From assembly GCA_036006525.1 (NCBI GenBank), contig DASYPP010000069.1:1-64000 (forward strand): a DNA stretch of 64,000 nucleotides. Direction: 5' to 3'. The DNA comes from DASYPP01 sp036006525 (GTDB lineage Bacteria > Gemmatimonadota > Gemmatimonadetes > Gemmatimonadales > GWC2-71-9). Positions 1 through 9,298 of this stretch are shown piece after piece (position 1 is the stretch's first letter; every line of letters starts with the position of its first letter). Made by a program: the position numbers and the translations under genes. A model generated the notes under the pieces. That model saw only the letters and a list, made by a program, of their open reading frames with translations, did no database searches and was not told the origin of the DNA.

Positions 1-52
1 CTGTTGCCGGACTCGCGCCACGCACCGACTCGCAGTCCCCTGCAGATGATAC

Positions 53-1363
53 CTAGACAGAGCGCCGCAAGCGACGTGACAGCCAGCTCTGTACCGTCGC
101 CAGGTTCGCCCGGACGTCGCCCGTGGTCGGTAGCAAAAGGACCCGAACCGGCACGCCGGTGTCCCGGGTAAATCCCGCCACCTTGATGGTCAGCAACCCG
201 ATGTAGACCGCGCTGGTCACCGCCGCCGCGCCGGGTGCGCCGTAGCGGGGAACCACCAGGAGATTGAGACCGACCTTGGCGATCAACGCCAGCGCCACCG
301 ACCAGATCGAGATCGGCGGGAAGCCGCGGCCGGCAAACCAGGAATCCACGATCAGGTGCAGCGCGATCGCTGCCATGCCCGGAAGCAGGAGCAGGAAGAG
401 CCAGCTCGCCGGGCCGTACGATGGACCGTAGAGCGTCACCACCAGCCAGCGACCGATCACCAGCAGCACCAGGGTGACCGGCAGCACCAGCAGCACCACG
501 GCGCGCGCGGCCCGGCAGATCTGCCTTACGACCTCGGGTCCCCGGTCGGCCGCCGCGGCCGCAAACAACACGCTGGCGAGGATACCCGGGATGTACCAGA
601 GCCACTCCGCGAGATAGGTCGCCACCGAGATCTGGCCCACCGTCGCGAGGTCGAGCAATCGCCCCAGCATCCAGATATCACTTCGCACCAGCAACAGGGT
701 CAGCGTGATGACCGTGACGGCCCGGAGTCCCCGCCCCAGCGTCCCCATCCAGCCGTCCCGGATCACCGGCCAGGTGATGGTGACCGGATCCGATCGCCGC
801 CAGATCCAGATCGCGCTGGCCAGGATGCTCAGGGCGGCGGCCAGCGCCCAGCCCAGGGTGACGCGCACCAGCGTCAACCCGATGAACGCCGCGCCAGCCG
901 CCACGGCCAGGAGGTAACCCAGCCGCTGGATCAGGGTCGCGAGATTGTAGGCGGTAACGTGATGCTGGCCCAGGTTGATGCCCCGGGCCATCAAGGCGAC
1001 CACCTCCAGGGCCAGCACCACGGCGAACACCGTGGCCAGCGCCTGGGTCTTGAGGTTCACGATGGAGGAAATCCAGGGACCGACCGCGAGGAGAATTCCC
1101 AGCACCAGGAGCCCGTGCAGCAGGGCGCGAACCAGCAGGACGCGGCCGGCGGTGGCCCGGCCCTGCGAAGTGAGCACGTTGCTTTCGAACTGGCCCAGGG
1201 TAGCGATGGTGCTGCCCAGCCCGATGCCGGCGGCAAACACCGAGTAGGTGCCCTGCCCCGCCGGGCCCAGGGCGCGCGCGATCAGCACCCCGGTGGCGAT
1301 CGAGGCGACGGATTGAAGAAGCTGGGTGCCGAAGGTTTGAACGAAGGCCGAACCGACGCGCAT
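53..1363 (-). CDS. Polysaccharide flippase (Wzx/PST type)
   Basis: This is a 436-residue, almost entirely hydrophobic protein with about twelve predicted membrane segments and a short basic tail (SRRLRRSV). The N-terminal stretch, with its 'IARALGPAGQGTYSVF' segment, is typical of PST/MVF-type lipopolysaccharide flippases, which move undecaprenyl-linked repeat units across the inner membrane. It lies 6 bp downstream of a polymerase-like membrane protein, and the gene order epimerase, polymerase, flippase fits a Wzx/Wzy-dependent pathway. The family call comes from topology and this motif; substrate specificity cannot be read from the sequence. Bases 1-52 beyond its stop codon contain nothing I can name. 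Confidence 0.85.
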   Translation of the reverse strand: MRVGSAFVQTFGTQLLQSVASIATGVLIARALGPAGQGTYSVFAAGIGLGSTIATLGQFESNVLTSQGRATAGRVLLVRALLHGLLVLGILLAVGPWISSIVNLKTQALATVFAVVLALEVVALMARGINLGQHHVTAYNLATLIQRLGYLLAVAAGAAFIGLTLVRVTLGWALAAALSILASAIWIWRRSDPVTITWPVIRDGWMGTLGRGLRAVTVITLTLLLVRSDIWMLGRLLDLATVGQISVATYLAEWLWYIPGILASVLFAAAAADRGPEVVRQICRAARAVVLLVLPVTLVLLVIGRWLVVTLYGPSYGPASWLFLLLLPGMAAIALHLIVDSWFAGRGFPPISIWSVALALIAKVGLNLLVVPRYGAPGAAAVTSAVYIGLLTIKVAGFTRDTGVPVRVLLLPTTGDVRANLATVQSWLSRRLRRSV

Positions 1364-1369
1364 CTTTGG

Positions 1370-2716
1370 TTAGCCGGCTGCCGGCAGCCGGCGGCGCGAG
1401 GCGAGGAGCACCACCAGCAGCAGTGGGTAGGCCAGCCCGGTGATGGTAGAGGTGAACATGTTGAGTTGCCCAATCTGCGCGAAGATCGCGGCAACGGCAA
1501 TCATGGCGACGAATACGCCCTGCACGCTTGCCGGATCCAGCCGCTGGCTCCGCCGGTCGATCCACGCGATGAGCAACCCGTACAGCAGGGCGCCCACCAG
1601 GCTGCCCCACCACCCGAAATTCATGAAGAACTCGCCATACATCCCGATACGCTGGCCGGTGTCGTATCCCATCGCGTCCGCCATCACGTTGGCGCTATTG
1701 TCTTCGAAGACCACGTCCTTGTCGACCCCGAAGAGCGACCACATCTTCCCCGGCAAGAGCGGCACGACCACGCTGGGAAAGGTGTTCCCGTGGGTGAAGC
1801 GCTGGCTCCCTTCGAAATAATCCATCGCCCAGGCGAGGTCCCTGAACTCGAGAAAGGACCCGTACAACGCCGCCCCCAGGGGTGATACCCGCTCGATACT
1901 GCTGCTGCCCTGCCGCAGTGCCCCGAGCAGGGCCAGGACAATGGTGACCGGAACCAGGACGATTCCGAGGTGGAGCAACCGGATCCGGCGGCGCACCAGG
2001 TCCCAGAGCACCAGGCTCACCGCGAGCGGATAGACCACATAGAACCGGGCTCCATAGACGCCGAGGCAGATCAGGCTGACGAGCCCCGCCAGCCAGGTCC
2101 AGCGGTTCGCTTTCCGCGCGGCCACCAGCACGGCGACGATCAGCACCGGCAGGCCGCCCATGGCGGAGAGCCGGAACCAGATCCCGGCGATGGCGGGAAA
2201 TTCCACCCGTTCCGAGGTGGGGTCGCCGGTGATGGCGGGGATGTAGCCGATTCGCTTGAGCGACATCATCGTGGCGATGACGACCACGATCGTCAGCCCG
2301 ATCGCGAATACCTGGAGCCAGGGCCACTCCCAGTCGAGGGTGAGCCGCGGCGGGGGGCGACGGGGGCCGGAGAGCACCCGGACCGCCCAGACCGTGGCCA
2401 GGCTTACCCCGGTGCACAGGGCGACCAGGATGGCGGCGAGCTCGATGGGGACATGGTAGGTCGGATCCAGCAGGCGGGTGACTCCGTAGCTCCCGGTTCC
2501 CACGACGGTCATGGTCAGGGAGAATGCGGCGGAGATCATCGGCATACGGCCGAAATGGAACTCGCCGCCGACGCCATAGACCAGGATAAGGAGGTTCAGG
2601 CCCCAGAGCGCGGCGGCGAAGAGCCCCTGGCGCCATTCCAGCCACTCCAGGGTCAGCGCTCGAGGCTCGATGATCGCCACCAGCGCGAGCAGGGCCCAGA
2701 AAACCAGCACCGCCAC
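1370..2716 (-). CDS. O-antigen/EPS polymerase-like membrane protein
   Basis: The 448-residue product has about ten to twelve hydrophobic segments and one longer polar stretch in its second half (around FEGSQRFTHGNTFPSVVVP). A Gly/Asn-rich region with 'MYGEFFMNFGWWG' follows it, as seen in oligosaccharide repeat-unit polymerases of the Wzy/O-antigen polymerase kind. It probably joins lipid-linked repeat units on the periplasmic face. The start used is a GTG; a GGGGAGGG stretch lies about 16 bases upstream of it, which is rather far for a ribosome site. The gene sits 25 bp after the epimerase and 6 bp before the flippase. Polymerases diverge quickly, so this rests on topology and context; an O-antigen ligase is the main alternative. 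Confidence 0.7.
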   Translation of the reverse strand: MAVLVFWALLALVAIIEPRALTLEWLEWRQGLFAAALWGLNLLILVYGVGGEFHFGRMPMISAAFSLTMTVVGTGSYGVTRLLDPTYHVPIELAAILVALCTGVSLATVWAVRVLSGPRRPPPRLTLDWEWPWLQVFAIGLTIVVVIATMMSLKRIGYIPAITGDPTSERVEFPAIAGIWFRLSAMGGLPVLIVAVLVAARKANRWTWLAGLVSLICLGVYGARFYVVYPLAVSLVLWDLVRRRIRLLHLGIVLVPVTIVLALLGALRQGSSSIERVSPLGAALYGSFLEFRDLAWAMDYFEGSQRFTHGNTFPSVVVPLLPGKMWSLFGVDKDVVFEDNSANVMADAMGYDTGQRIGMYGEFFMNFGWWGSLVGALLYGLLIAWIDRRSQRLDPASVQGVFVAMIAVAAIFAQIGQLNMFTSTITGLAYPLLLVVLLASRRRLPAAG

Positions 2717-2741
2717 CGCGGTCTTCAGCGAAGCCCTCCCC

Positions 2742-3689
2742 TCAGAGGTAGCGCGCCAGGTCCACCGCGCCCGACTTGAGAACGTACACTTCGCGCATCC
2801 AGTCGCAGGTCTTGGGAATCCCCTGGGCCAGGGCGATCAGCGGCTTGTGGCCGAGATCGCGCACTGCCTTGTCCAGGTCCACCTTCTTGTCCCTGGTCGT
2901 AAACGGTTCTTCCGGCAGGTACTCCACCAGCCGGTCGCTCTTGCCCAGGTACTTGAGGATCAGATCGGAGACGGTCCTGATGTCGTGGTACTCGCTGCCG
3001 CCGATGTTATAGACTTCGCCCGGCTTGAAATTGTCGATGATATTGGCCAGCGTCTCGCAGGTATCCGTGATGTAGGACGAGGTGCGGTGGTGGCCCTCGT
3101 ACACCTTGTACGGGATATCGAGCAGCGCGCGGTAGATGAACAGGCAGATCACGCTGCGGTAGCTGCTGTAGTACTCCCCGGGGCCATAGGTATTGAACAG
3201 CCTTACTCGCACGCTCTCAGTGCCGTGCATGGCGGCCGAGTTCTGGATCTGGGCCTCGTTGACCCACTTGGTGAGGGCGTAGTCGTTCAGCTGCTTGATC
3301 TCCACCTGGTCCATCACGTTTTCCCGCATCACCCCGTCGTAGTCGCCGTACACTTCCGAGCTGCTGAAGTGAACCAGCCGGAAGCCGTGTCGCTCCTGCA
3401 TCCGCAGCACGTTCTTCATGCCGACCGCGTTGGACATCCACAACCGGTCGTAGTAGTCCTCCCCGTTCCAGCGCCCGAACTCCGCCGCCAGGTTGTACAC
3501 GAAGTCGAACTTCCGGGTCTCGAAGACGCGGGACAGCTGCATATGGCGGGCGATGTCACAGCGCACGTAGTCCGGATCGTGATTGTGCTCGAGGTCGAGC
3601 ACCGTCACCTGGTGCCCGCGGCCCCGGAGGGTGCGCACCAGCACCATGCCGACGGTTCCCAACCCGCCCGTCACCAGAACATTGGCCAT
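2742..3689 (-). CDS. NAD-dependent sugar-nucleotide epimerase/dehydratase
   Basis: This is a 315-residue extended short-chain dehydrogenase. The NAD-binding GGLGTVG motif is at residues 8-14, Asp32 after the second strand suits NAD binding, the catalytic serine lies in HFSSSEVYG (about residues 107-115), and the YxxxK pair is Tyr137/Lys141 in YALTK. The family acts on UDP-, GDP- or dTDP-sugars as 4-epimerase, 4,6-dehydratase or decarboxylase. Its place between a glycosyltransferase and the polymerase-like gene shows that it serves polysaccharide assembly. Substrate cannot be assigned from the sequence. The N-terminus begins directly with the Rossmann fold, so the start is secure. Confidence 0.85.
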   Translation of the reverse strand: MANVLVTGGLGTVGMVLVRTLRGRGHQVTVLDLEHNHDPDYVRCDIARHMQLSRVFETRKFDFVYNLAAEFGRWNGEDYYDRLWMSNAVGMKNVLRMQERHGFRLVHFSSSEVYGDYDGVMRENVMDQVEIKQLNDYALTKWVNEAQIQNSAAMHGTESVRVRLFNTYGPGEYYSSYRSVICLFIYRALLDIPYKVYEGHHRTSSYITDTCETLANIIDNFKPGEVYNIGGSEYHDIRTVSDLILKYLGKSDRLVEYLPEEPFTTRDKKVDLDKAVRDLGHKPLIALAQGIPKTCDWMREVYVLKSGAVDLARYL

Positions 3690-3707
3690 GTCGGAATCGA
3701 TCTCCAG

Positions 3708-4862
3708 CTAGGAGGAAGGGGAAGCCAGGCGTTGCTCGATCAACTCGGACATGTCGCGCCAGCGATCCGCCCAGGTTTGCTTGAGCCCGAATTCGGAGAG
3801 CCGGTTCCGCTCCGCCGGGGTGTCCGCGGCGATCGCCTGCTCGATCTGCCCGGCGAACTGGTCCGCGGTCGCCCCGATCCGCAGCAGTCCCTGCGATTCG
3901 AGCTTGAGAAGGTCGGCCGAGAACGGCGTGCAGACCGGCATGATCCCGGCGGCCAGCGCCTCGAAGATCTTGAGGGGCACGATCCGCTCGGTGAGCGGGA
4001 TACAGCGAAAGGCGACCAGGCTCGCCGCCGCGCGCCGCAGGATACCGGGGATCAGCGAGCGGTCGCGCCGGCCCAGGAAGTGGACGTTGGGACGGGCCTT
4101 GAGCGCCGACGCATCCACCCGCACTGGCCCGACAAACAGGAACTGGACCTGGGGGAGCCGGGCGGCCGCCGCGTCCAGCAGCGGCAGGTCGCACCATTCG
4201 TCGAGTACGCCCACGAAGACGACCCGGGGCGCGGGGACGCGGTCGATGTCCGCAAAGGCTTTGACCGGTGGTTCGTTCGCGAAGGCCGACGCATCTATGG
4301 CATTCCACACCGTGTAAGCGTTGGGATTCAGCCGGGCCTTGTGATCCCGCAACTGTTCCGCCGCCGCGAAGACCATGTCTACCCGGCCCAGCATGTCCGC
4401 CTCCAGCCGCTGCATGATCCGGACGTTGCTCTCCTTGAATGCACTCGGCTCGTCCGCGACATGATAGATCGAGAGGGACTCCGCCATCGATCCCGGCACG
4501 CAGGAAAACATCGGGTTATCCATCCACAGCACCCGGCCGCCGTCCGGAGCGGGATCCGCCCAGTGACGGATCCAGCGACGCTGGATCGCCCACTCCAGCC
4601 GGAATAGCCAGGGCACCTGGTGCCCCAGGTGAAAGAGCGGGAGCGGAGCGAGCACCCGCAGGTACGGCCCCAGCGACCGCGCGCCGGACATCCAGGTGAA
4701 CAGCCGCTTCCAGAGCCGAGGATAGCGGAGAATGGTGAATAGCGAGACATGCCGCTCCACGTAGAGCACCGGCGCGTGCCGAGCGATCTGGTCGCAGGTT
4801 GGCTGCTGAATGATCCAGAGGCCGTCCCAGAAGTTGCTGGAGAGATACACATGTTGCCGCAT
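3708..4862 (-). CDS. Glycosyltransferase, GT-B fold
   Basis: The product is about 384 residues from the ATG at 4862; an in-frame GTG at 4889 would add nine residues, and neither has a convincing ribosome site. The N-terminal half starts with HVYLSSNFWDGLW, and the C-terminal half carries the donor-binding signature PLKIFEALAAGIMPVC, where the conserved Glu contacts the nucleotide sugar in GT4-like enzymes. It is cytoplasmic and probably adds one sugar to the lipid-linked repeat unit. It lies 18 bp upstream of the epimerase gene in the same direction. Donor and acceptor are unknown. Confidence 0.8.
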   Translation of the reverse strand: MRQHVYLSSNFWDGLWIIQQPTCDQIARHAPVLYVERHVSLFTILRYPRLWKRLFTWMSGARSLGPYLRVLAPLPLFHLGHQVPWLFRLEWAIQRRWIRHWADPAPDGGRVLWMDNPMFSCVPGSMAESLSIYHVADEPSAFKESNVRIMQRLEADMLGRVDMVFAAAEQLRDHKARLNPNAYTVWNAIDASAFANEPPVKAFADIDRVPAPRVVFVGVLDEWCDLPLLDAAAARLPQVQFLFVGPVRVDASALKARPNVHFLGRRDRSLIPGILRRAAASLVAFRCIPLTERIVPLKIFEALAAGIMPVCTPFSADLLKLESQGLLRIGATADQFAGQIEQAIAADTPAERNRLSEFGLKQTWADRWRDMSELIEQRLASPSS

Positions 4863-4901
4863 CGGACTGCAAGGTAGAAATGGCGGCACCCGAACGGAAG
4901 C

Positions 4902-5876
4902 TCAGGCCCCGGTGGCAGCCCGGTAGACCTCGGTGATTTCCCTCGCCGTGGAGGCGAGGCTGAGGAATTGGGGGAGGTAGCCGGTGGTTCCCGGTCGGAG
5001 ATCCAGGGAACCGATCGCCGCGGCGAGAGCGGCCGGGTCCGCCGTCGCCATCCTGGTGTGTTCCGGGACCTCGCTCAACAACTGCACGTCTCCAACCGGC
5101 ACCGACACGACCGAGAGGCCGCAGGCCAGCGCCTCCTTGGCGCTGCTGGGCCCGCCTTCGCTGGCCGAGGTCACCAGCATGACGTCCGCCGCGGAGTAAT
5201 ACCACGGCATCTCGTCGGGCGGCTTGCCGTTCACGATCCAGAGCTGGGCCTTCGGCACCGTCCGCTTGAGTTCTTCCACTGCGGCCCTGGCCAGTCCGAC
5301 CCGCTTGGTCGGTTGCGAAGCATCGTGGGGGAACAGCACGAGAAACGCCTCGGGATCGGCACCGAGCCGGCGGCGTGCTTCGTCCCGCGGATGGGGGTGA
5401 AAGAGCCGGGAGTCCACGGCGTCTCGCACCACCACCGTGCGGTCGCGGAGCGAGGCAAGCCGGAGCCGGTTCCTTAGCGCGGCGGACACCGCGATCGCGC
5501 GGCGGCTTCTCCAGGCGGCGTAGTGCGAGATCAGGATCCCGACCCGGCTGGCGAGGCTCTTGCCGCCGTCTTCCGTCCTGGTGCCGTTCAGGTCGTCACC
5601 ATGGAACGAGGTGACGATGGGGACAGGCACCCGGGGAACCGCGAGGATGCTGTACCCGAAATGCACGTGCACCAGCTCGGGGCGGAACTCCGTCACCGCC
5701 TGGCGCACCAGCCGCCGGGCCTTGAAGTAGCGACCCGGCCCCCGTTGATCCGAAAGCCGAACCCACCGGATCTCGTGCCCGGTTGCTTCGAGCGCCGCCG
5801 CCAGCCGCTGGATGATGACGCCTCGCAGCGGAAAGCTCGGCGTCGGGTGCATACCGGTGACGAACAGTACCCTCAA
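4902..5876 (-). CDS. Glycosyltransferase family 4 protein
   Basis: A 324-residue protein results from the TTG at 5876. That TTG overlaps the stop codon of the upstream asparagine synthase (TTGA), and the protein begins with LRVLFVTGMHPTPSFPLRG, a standard GT4 N-terminus. The frame stays open further upstream, but that part runs across the asparagine synthase gene and looks like shadow sequence. The acceptor-side motif HVHFGYS and the donor-side motif EGGPSSAKEALACG fit a retaining GT-B enzyme. The four-base overlap implies translational coupling to the amidotransferase, so the two may act on the same sugar or repeat unit. Confidence 0.85.
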   Translation of the reverse strand: MRVLFVTGMHPTPSFPLRGVIIQRLAAALEATGHEIRWVRLSDQRGPGRYFKARRLVRQAVTEFRPELVHVHFGYSILAVPRVPVPIVTSFHGDDLNGTRTEDGGKSLASRVGILISHYAAWRSRRAIAVSAALRNRLRLASLRDRTVVVRDAVDSRLFHPHPRDEARRRLGADPEAFLVLFPHDASQPTKRVGLARAAVEELKRTVPKAQLWIVNGKPPDEMPWYYSAADVMLVTSASEGGPSSAKEALACGLSVVSVPVGDVQLLSEVPEHTRMATADPAALAAAIGSLDLRPGTTGYLPQFLSLASTAREITEVYRAATGA

Positions 5877-7774
5877 TGGGTGGCTCCGGTCGCGGCCCGC
5901 AACCAGGTTTCCAGCACATAGAGCGATAGCAACTGCCTCTCCCGCGGCTGCCCCTGGTTGACCTCGGTCAGCACGGGACGAAGCAATTCCGGCCGCAGGT
6001 ATTCCGGCAGCAGCGATTCCGGCCCCAGCAGGTACGGCTCCGCCTCCCGGGTCGCCCAGCGACTGAGCCACTCGTCGACCGGCGTGGTGAACCCGAGCTT
6101 CCGGCCCATTCCCCCGCCGATCCCGCCCATGCTCGACTGCAGCGCAGGCGGAAGCAGCGGCGTGACCGCCCGGCGATAGAGCCACTTCCGCTCCCCCATC
6201 GGGGAGATCTTGAACCGCGACGGCATGCGCTCCAGCAGCGCGAACAACTCGAGGTCGAGAAACGGCACCCGCAACTCGACCGAATGACTCATCGCCATGT
6301 GGTCCGCCACCAGGAGAAGGTCGTCGGCCAGCGAGAGCCGGGCATCCACCGCGAGCAGGCTGTTCACCGAGTCGCCATCGGAGTCCGGGGGGAGCCATTG
6401 GCGGACGGGGTTCACCAGCGCGTCCGGGTCGCCGGAGGTTCGACTCATCTGGCTTGCCAGGGCCGGCGAAAAGACCGCCAGGATTTCGGCGAAGCGGCGC
6501 GCCTGGTCCGGTTGGGCGGCGAGCCGGCGCACCCGCTTCACCCGATCGCTCCGGGCCCAGCGTTCCGGCACCAGGCCCAGCAGCGGTCCGGATCGCCGCA
6601 TCCAGGGATACCACCGCTCCCCCGCGTGACGAGGGTAGCCACCCAGCGGTTCATCCGCTCCCTGCCCGCTGAGCACGACCTTGTGAGTGCGGTGCACCGT
6701 CCGGCAGAGCTGCTCCAGCATCAGGGTCCCGCTATTGGCGATCGGCTCGCCCATGGCCATCACCTGCGCGGGCCAGGCCATGAGAAACTCCGCCGCGGTC
6801 ACCGACACCTCGGTGAGAGGGACCTGCAACGCCTGGGCGGCACTCCTCGCTCGAGGTAGTTCATCCAGCGGGCCCGCCCCGTCGATCCCGATCCCGAACG
6901 CTCGAGGAGGGCTGGGCAAGCCTTCCTTCATGAGGCCGGTGACCACGGTCGAGTCGACTCCGCCGGAGAGCAGGCTGCCCACCGGCACGTCCGACATCAG
7001 CTGCCGGGTGACGGCCACTCGCAGTCCCTGCCGGATCGCCTCCTCCCACTCGGCGCGAGTATCGGGAAGCTGGGACGGCGCGAACTCCGGCTGATATCGC
7101 ACGAAGGCCGGCGCTCCGGACAACTGGTCCAGGGGCAGCCGGCAGTAGTGCGACGGCGGGAGCTTCCACGCATTCTGATAGAAGGTTCCCGGCGAGGGGA
7201 CGAAGCGATACACCAGGAACTCGGCGAAGGCCTCGGAACGCAACTCGGGCTCCAGCAGGCCGGCATTCCGCGCCGCGGACAACTCGCTGACGAACCACCA
7301 CTCCGAGGGCGTCCGCCCCAGGTACAGCGGCTTGACGCCAAGCGGATCGCGCGCGAGCCAGACCGTGCCGGGAGCGGTATTTCCGTCATACAGCGCGAAT
7401 GCGAAGATGCCATTCAGTTTGCCGAACAGCGCGGTGCCCCACTGCTCCCACCCGTGCACCAGCACTTCGGTGTCGGACCGGGTGCGGAACCGGTGGCCGG
7501 ACTGCTCCAGCTCCTGGCGCAGTTCGCCGTGGTTATAGATCTCTCCGTTGTAGGTCACCCACACCGAGCCGTTCTCGTTGGACATCGGCTGGTCGCCGGT
7601 CTCCAGGTCGAGAATGCTGAGGCGGCGGTGGCCGAACCCGGCAGAGCGGTTGTTGAAGTACCGCATCCCACAGCCATCGGGGCCACGGTGGATCAGCGCC
7701 CCGTTCAGCCGCTCCAGCCTGAGGGTGACATCGGTCGAGGCGACACGCCCCAGGGCGCCGGTGATTCCGCACAT
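5873..7774 (-). CDS. asnB: Asparagine synthase (glutamine-hydrolysing)-like protein
   Basis: This 633-residue protein starts with MCGITG, so Cys2 is the class II glutaminase nucleophile. The C-terminal synthetase half has the ATP-pyrophosphatase loop SGGVDST. The family's usual SGEGADE motif reads SGQGADE here, a Glu-to-Gln change. The family transfers ammonia from glutamine to a carboxylate activated by AMP. In polysaccharide loci such enzymes are often thought to amidate a uronic acid rather than make free asparagine; with an amino-uronate gene set next door that is a reasonable inference here. The gene is divergent from the glycosyltransferase at 7832, with only 57 bp between the two starts, so both promoters must sit in that gap. 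Confidence 0.88.
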   Translation of the reverse strand: MCGITGALGRVASTDVTLRLERLNGALIHRGPDGCGMRYFNNRSAGFGHRRLSILDLETGDQPMSNENGSVWVTYNGEIYNHGELRQELEQSGHRFRTRSDTEVLVHGWEQWGTALFGKLNGIFAFALYDGNTAPGTVWLARDPLGVKPLYLGRTPSEWWFVSELSAARNAGLLEPELRSEAFAEFLVYRFVPSPGTFYQNAWKLPPSHYCRLPLDQLSGAPAFVRYQPEFAPSQLPDTRAEWEEAIRQGLRVAVTRQLMSDVPVGSLLSGGVDSTVVTGLMKEGLPSPPRAFGIGIDGAGPLDELPRARSAAQALQVPLTEVSVTAAEFLMAWPAQVMAMGEPIANSGTLMLEQLCRTVHRTHKVVLSGQGADEPLGGYPRHAGERWYPWMRRSGPLLGLVPERWARSDRVKRVRRLAAQPDQARRFAEILAVFSPALASQMSRTSGDPDALVNPVRQWLPPDSDGDSVNSLLAVDARLSLADDLLLVADHMAMSHSVELRVPFLDLELFALLERMPSRFKISPMGERKWLYRRAVTPLLPPALQSSMGGIGGGMGRKLGFTTPVDEWLSRWATREAEPYLLGPESLLPEYLRPELLRPVLTEVNQGQPRERQLLSLYVLETWLRAATGATH

Positions 7775-7831
7775 CAGCGAAACCGCTCCGGGCCTTGATA
7801 ACTCACCTTCGCCGCGCAGTATTCAGGCACC

Positions 7832-9073
7832 ATGAATTCTTCCTCCGTGAGTCGCGGGAAAAGTAATCGGTCCCCGACCTCGCGCCGTCCTTTCGACATC
7901 GTACACATCACCCAGTCGAAATTTCCGGAGGATCCCCGTCCCCGCCGCGAGGCAGGCATCGCGACTCAAGTCGGGGAGCGGGTCGTGGTGATCGCGCTGG
8001 GAGCTCGGGGGAAGCTGCCGGAGGTGGGCCACTACGGCCGGGTCGTGGTGGTCCGGCTGCCGGGAGAGCGGCGGCGAGGATCGGCCTTCAGCTACCTGGT
8101 GGAATACTTCGGCTTTCTTCGTCGTGCGCGACGCCTGGTCGCGAGCGACGCCCGGTTTCGCCAGGCCCGGGTCTTTCACGTGCATACCCTGCCGGATTTC
8201 CTGGTCGCCGCCACCGGGCCTGCCCGCAAGGTCGGTGCGCGAGTGATCCTGGACCTCCACGAGCTGTTTCCCGAGTTTATCCGCTCCAAGTTCGGATCAT
8301 GGACCGGGGCGATCGGTGAGCGAATCGGGCGCCGGCTCGAGCGATGGTCCCGCCGGAGGGCCGATCGGGTCGTCACGGTCAACGAAGCGGTGGCCGACCG
8401 GTTGAGGACCCGTCCGGCGCGGCCGGGAGAGACCATCTCGGTCGTCCACAATTTCGCCGACCCCGGTGAGTTCGGCCCGGGCGGACTCACCGACGGCCAG
8501 GTCCAGGGGCCCTTGCGACTGGTGTACCACGGCACCCTGACTCCGCTCTATGGTCTCGACCTGGCCATCAATGCCGTGGAGCTGGCGCGCTCGTCGGGGG
8601 TCGACGCCAGATTCGATATCTATGGCGACGGCCAGAGCGCCGAAGAGCTACGCCAGCAAATCCGCGATCTCCGGCTGGACAGCTTCGTTTCACTCAAGGG
8701 AGTGGTGAGCCACCACGTGCTGCGCGACCGGCTGCCCGGCTACCACGCGGGCCTGGTACCGACCCGGCTCGACGTGATGACGCGTTTCTCGCTCTCCACC
8801 AAGCTGCTCGAGTACATCCACCTCGGCATCCCGGCCATCATCCCCGCGATCCCGACCTACCTCGACTACTTCCCCGCCACCTCGGCCTGGTACTTCACGC
8901 CGAACTCCGCTCCCGAAGCCGCTCGCGTGATTGCCCAGTTCGCCTCGGCCGACCCGGCGGAGCGGGTGCGCCGCGCCCGGGAGGCTCAGCAACACGCCGC
9001 GCGCCGGCTGGACCCGGTTCGAGACGCCGAGGTTTTGCGCCAGGTTTATCGGAAGCTGCTGAATCCACCGTAA
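7832..9073 (+). CDS. Glycosyltransferase family 4 protein
   Basis: This is a 413-residue GT-B enzyme. The first 20 or so residues are polar and poorly conserved in character; the fold begins at FDIVHITQSKFPEDPRPRRE. The acceptor domain has DLHELFPEF and the donor domain has LEYIHLGIPAII. An alternative GTG start lies seven codons in. It is the only gene in the first 17 kb read on the plus strand and is flanked by genes on the other strand, so it has its own promoter in the 57-bp gap shared with the asparagine synthase. It probably adds one sugar of the repeat unit; specificity is unknown. Confidence 0.85.
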   Translation: MNSSSVSRGKSNRSPTSRRPFDIVHITQSKFPEDPRPRREAGIATQVGERVVVIALGARGKLPEVGHYGRVVVVRLPGERRRGSAFSYLVEYFGFLRRARRLVASDARFRQARVFHVHTLPDFLVAATGPARKVGARVILDLHELFPEFIRSKFGSWTGAIGERIGRRLERWSRRRADRVVTVNEAVADRLRTRPARPGETISVVHNFADPGEFGPGGLTDGQVQGPLRLVYHGTLTPLYGLDLAINAVELARSSGVDARFDIYGDGQSAEELRQQIRDLRLDSFVSLKGVVSHHVLRDRLPGYHAGLVPTRLDVMTRFSLSTKLLEYIHLGIPAIIPAIPTYLDYFPATSAWYFTPNSAPEAARVIAQFASADPAERVRRAREAQQHAARRLDPVRDAEVLRQVYRKLLNPP

Positions 9074-9133
9074 CTCCTACTCTTGCAGTGGATGGATGAG
9101 GCCGCGTTGGCGGATCTGGTACAGCGAGGCGAG

Positions 9134-9253
9134 CTTTGCAACATATCCTCACGAAGGCCACGAAATCGCGCGAAAGCCACGAACAACAAACTATGTCTTT
9201 TCTTCTGTGGTTTCTGTGGGATACTGTGGCTTTCGTGAGGATATTTTGCAAGG
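9134..9253. repeat. Gene-less CACGAA-type hairpin element
   Basis: The outer arms are near-perfect inverted repeats about 27 bases long with a few mismatches: TTTGCAACATATCCTCACGA at 9135-9154 and onward to about 9161 faces the reverse complement ending at 9252. Inside them, a second pair of weaker arms (cgaaagccacgaa against ttctgtggtttctgtgg) continues the stem. There is no open frame inside. The words CACGAA, GCCACGAA and CGAAAG recur in the element at 38509-39090. It fills most of the 225-bp gap between convergently arranged genes and could also act as a bidirectional terminator. Confidence 0.85.
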
Positions 9254-9298
9254 TTTAACCATTGCGGTAATAGCAAACACCGGGCGCAATCTGAGCGA

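Noticed and set aside
2670..4607. A 645-codon plus-strand frame antisense to the epimerase and a glycosyltransferase
   Set aside because: It lacks family motifs, and its His/Val/Arg-rich composition is the mirror of coding sequence on the minus strand. Similar frames at 356-1885, 21049-22953 (minus strand) and 26242-28320 were rejected for the same reason.
5877..6614. N-terminal extension of the glycosyltransferase frame over asnB
   Set aside because: The extension is Gly/Arg/Ala-rich shadow of the asparagine synthase gene. The GT4 fold begins at the TTG at 5876.
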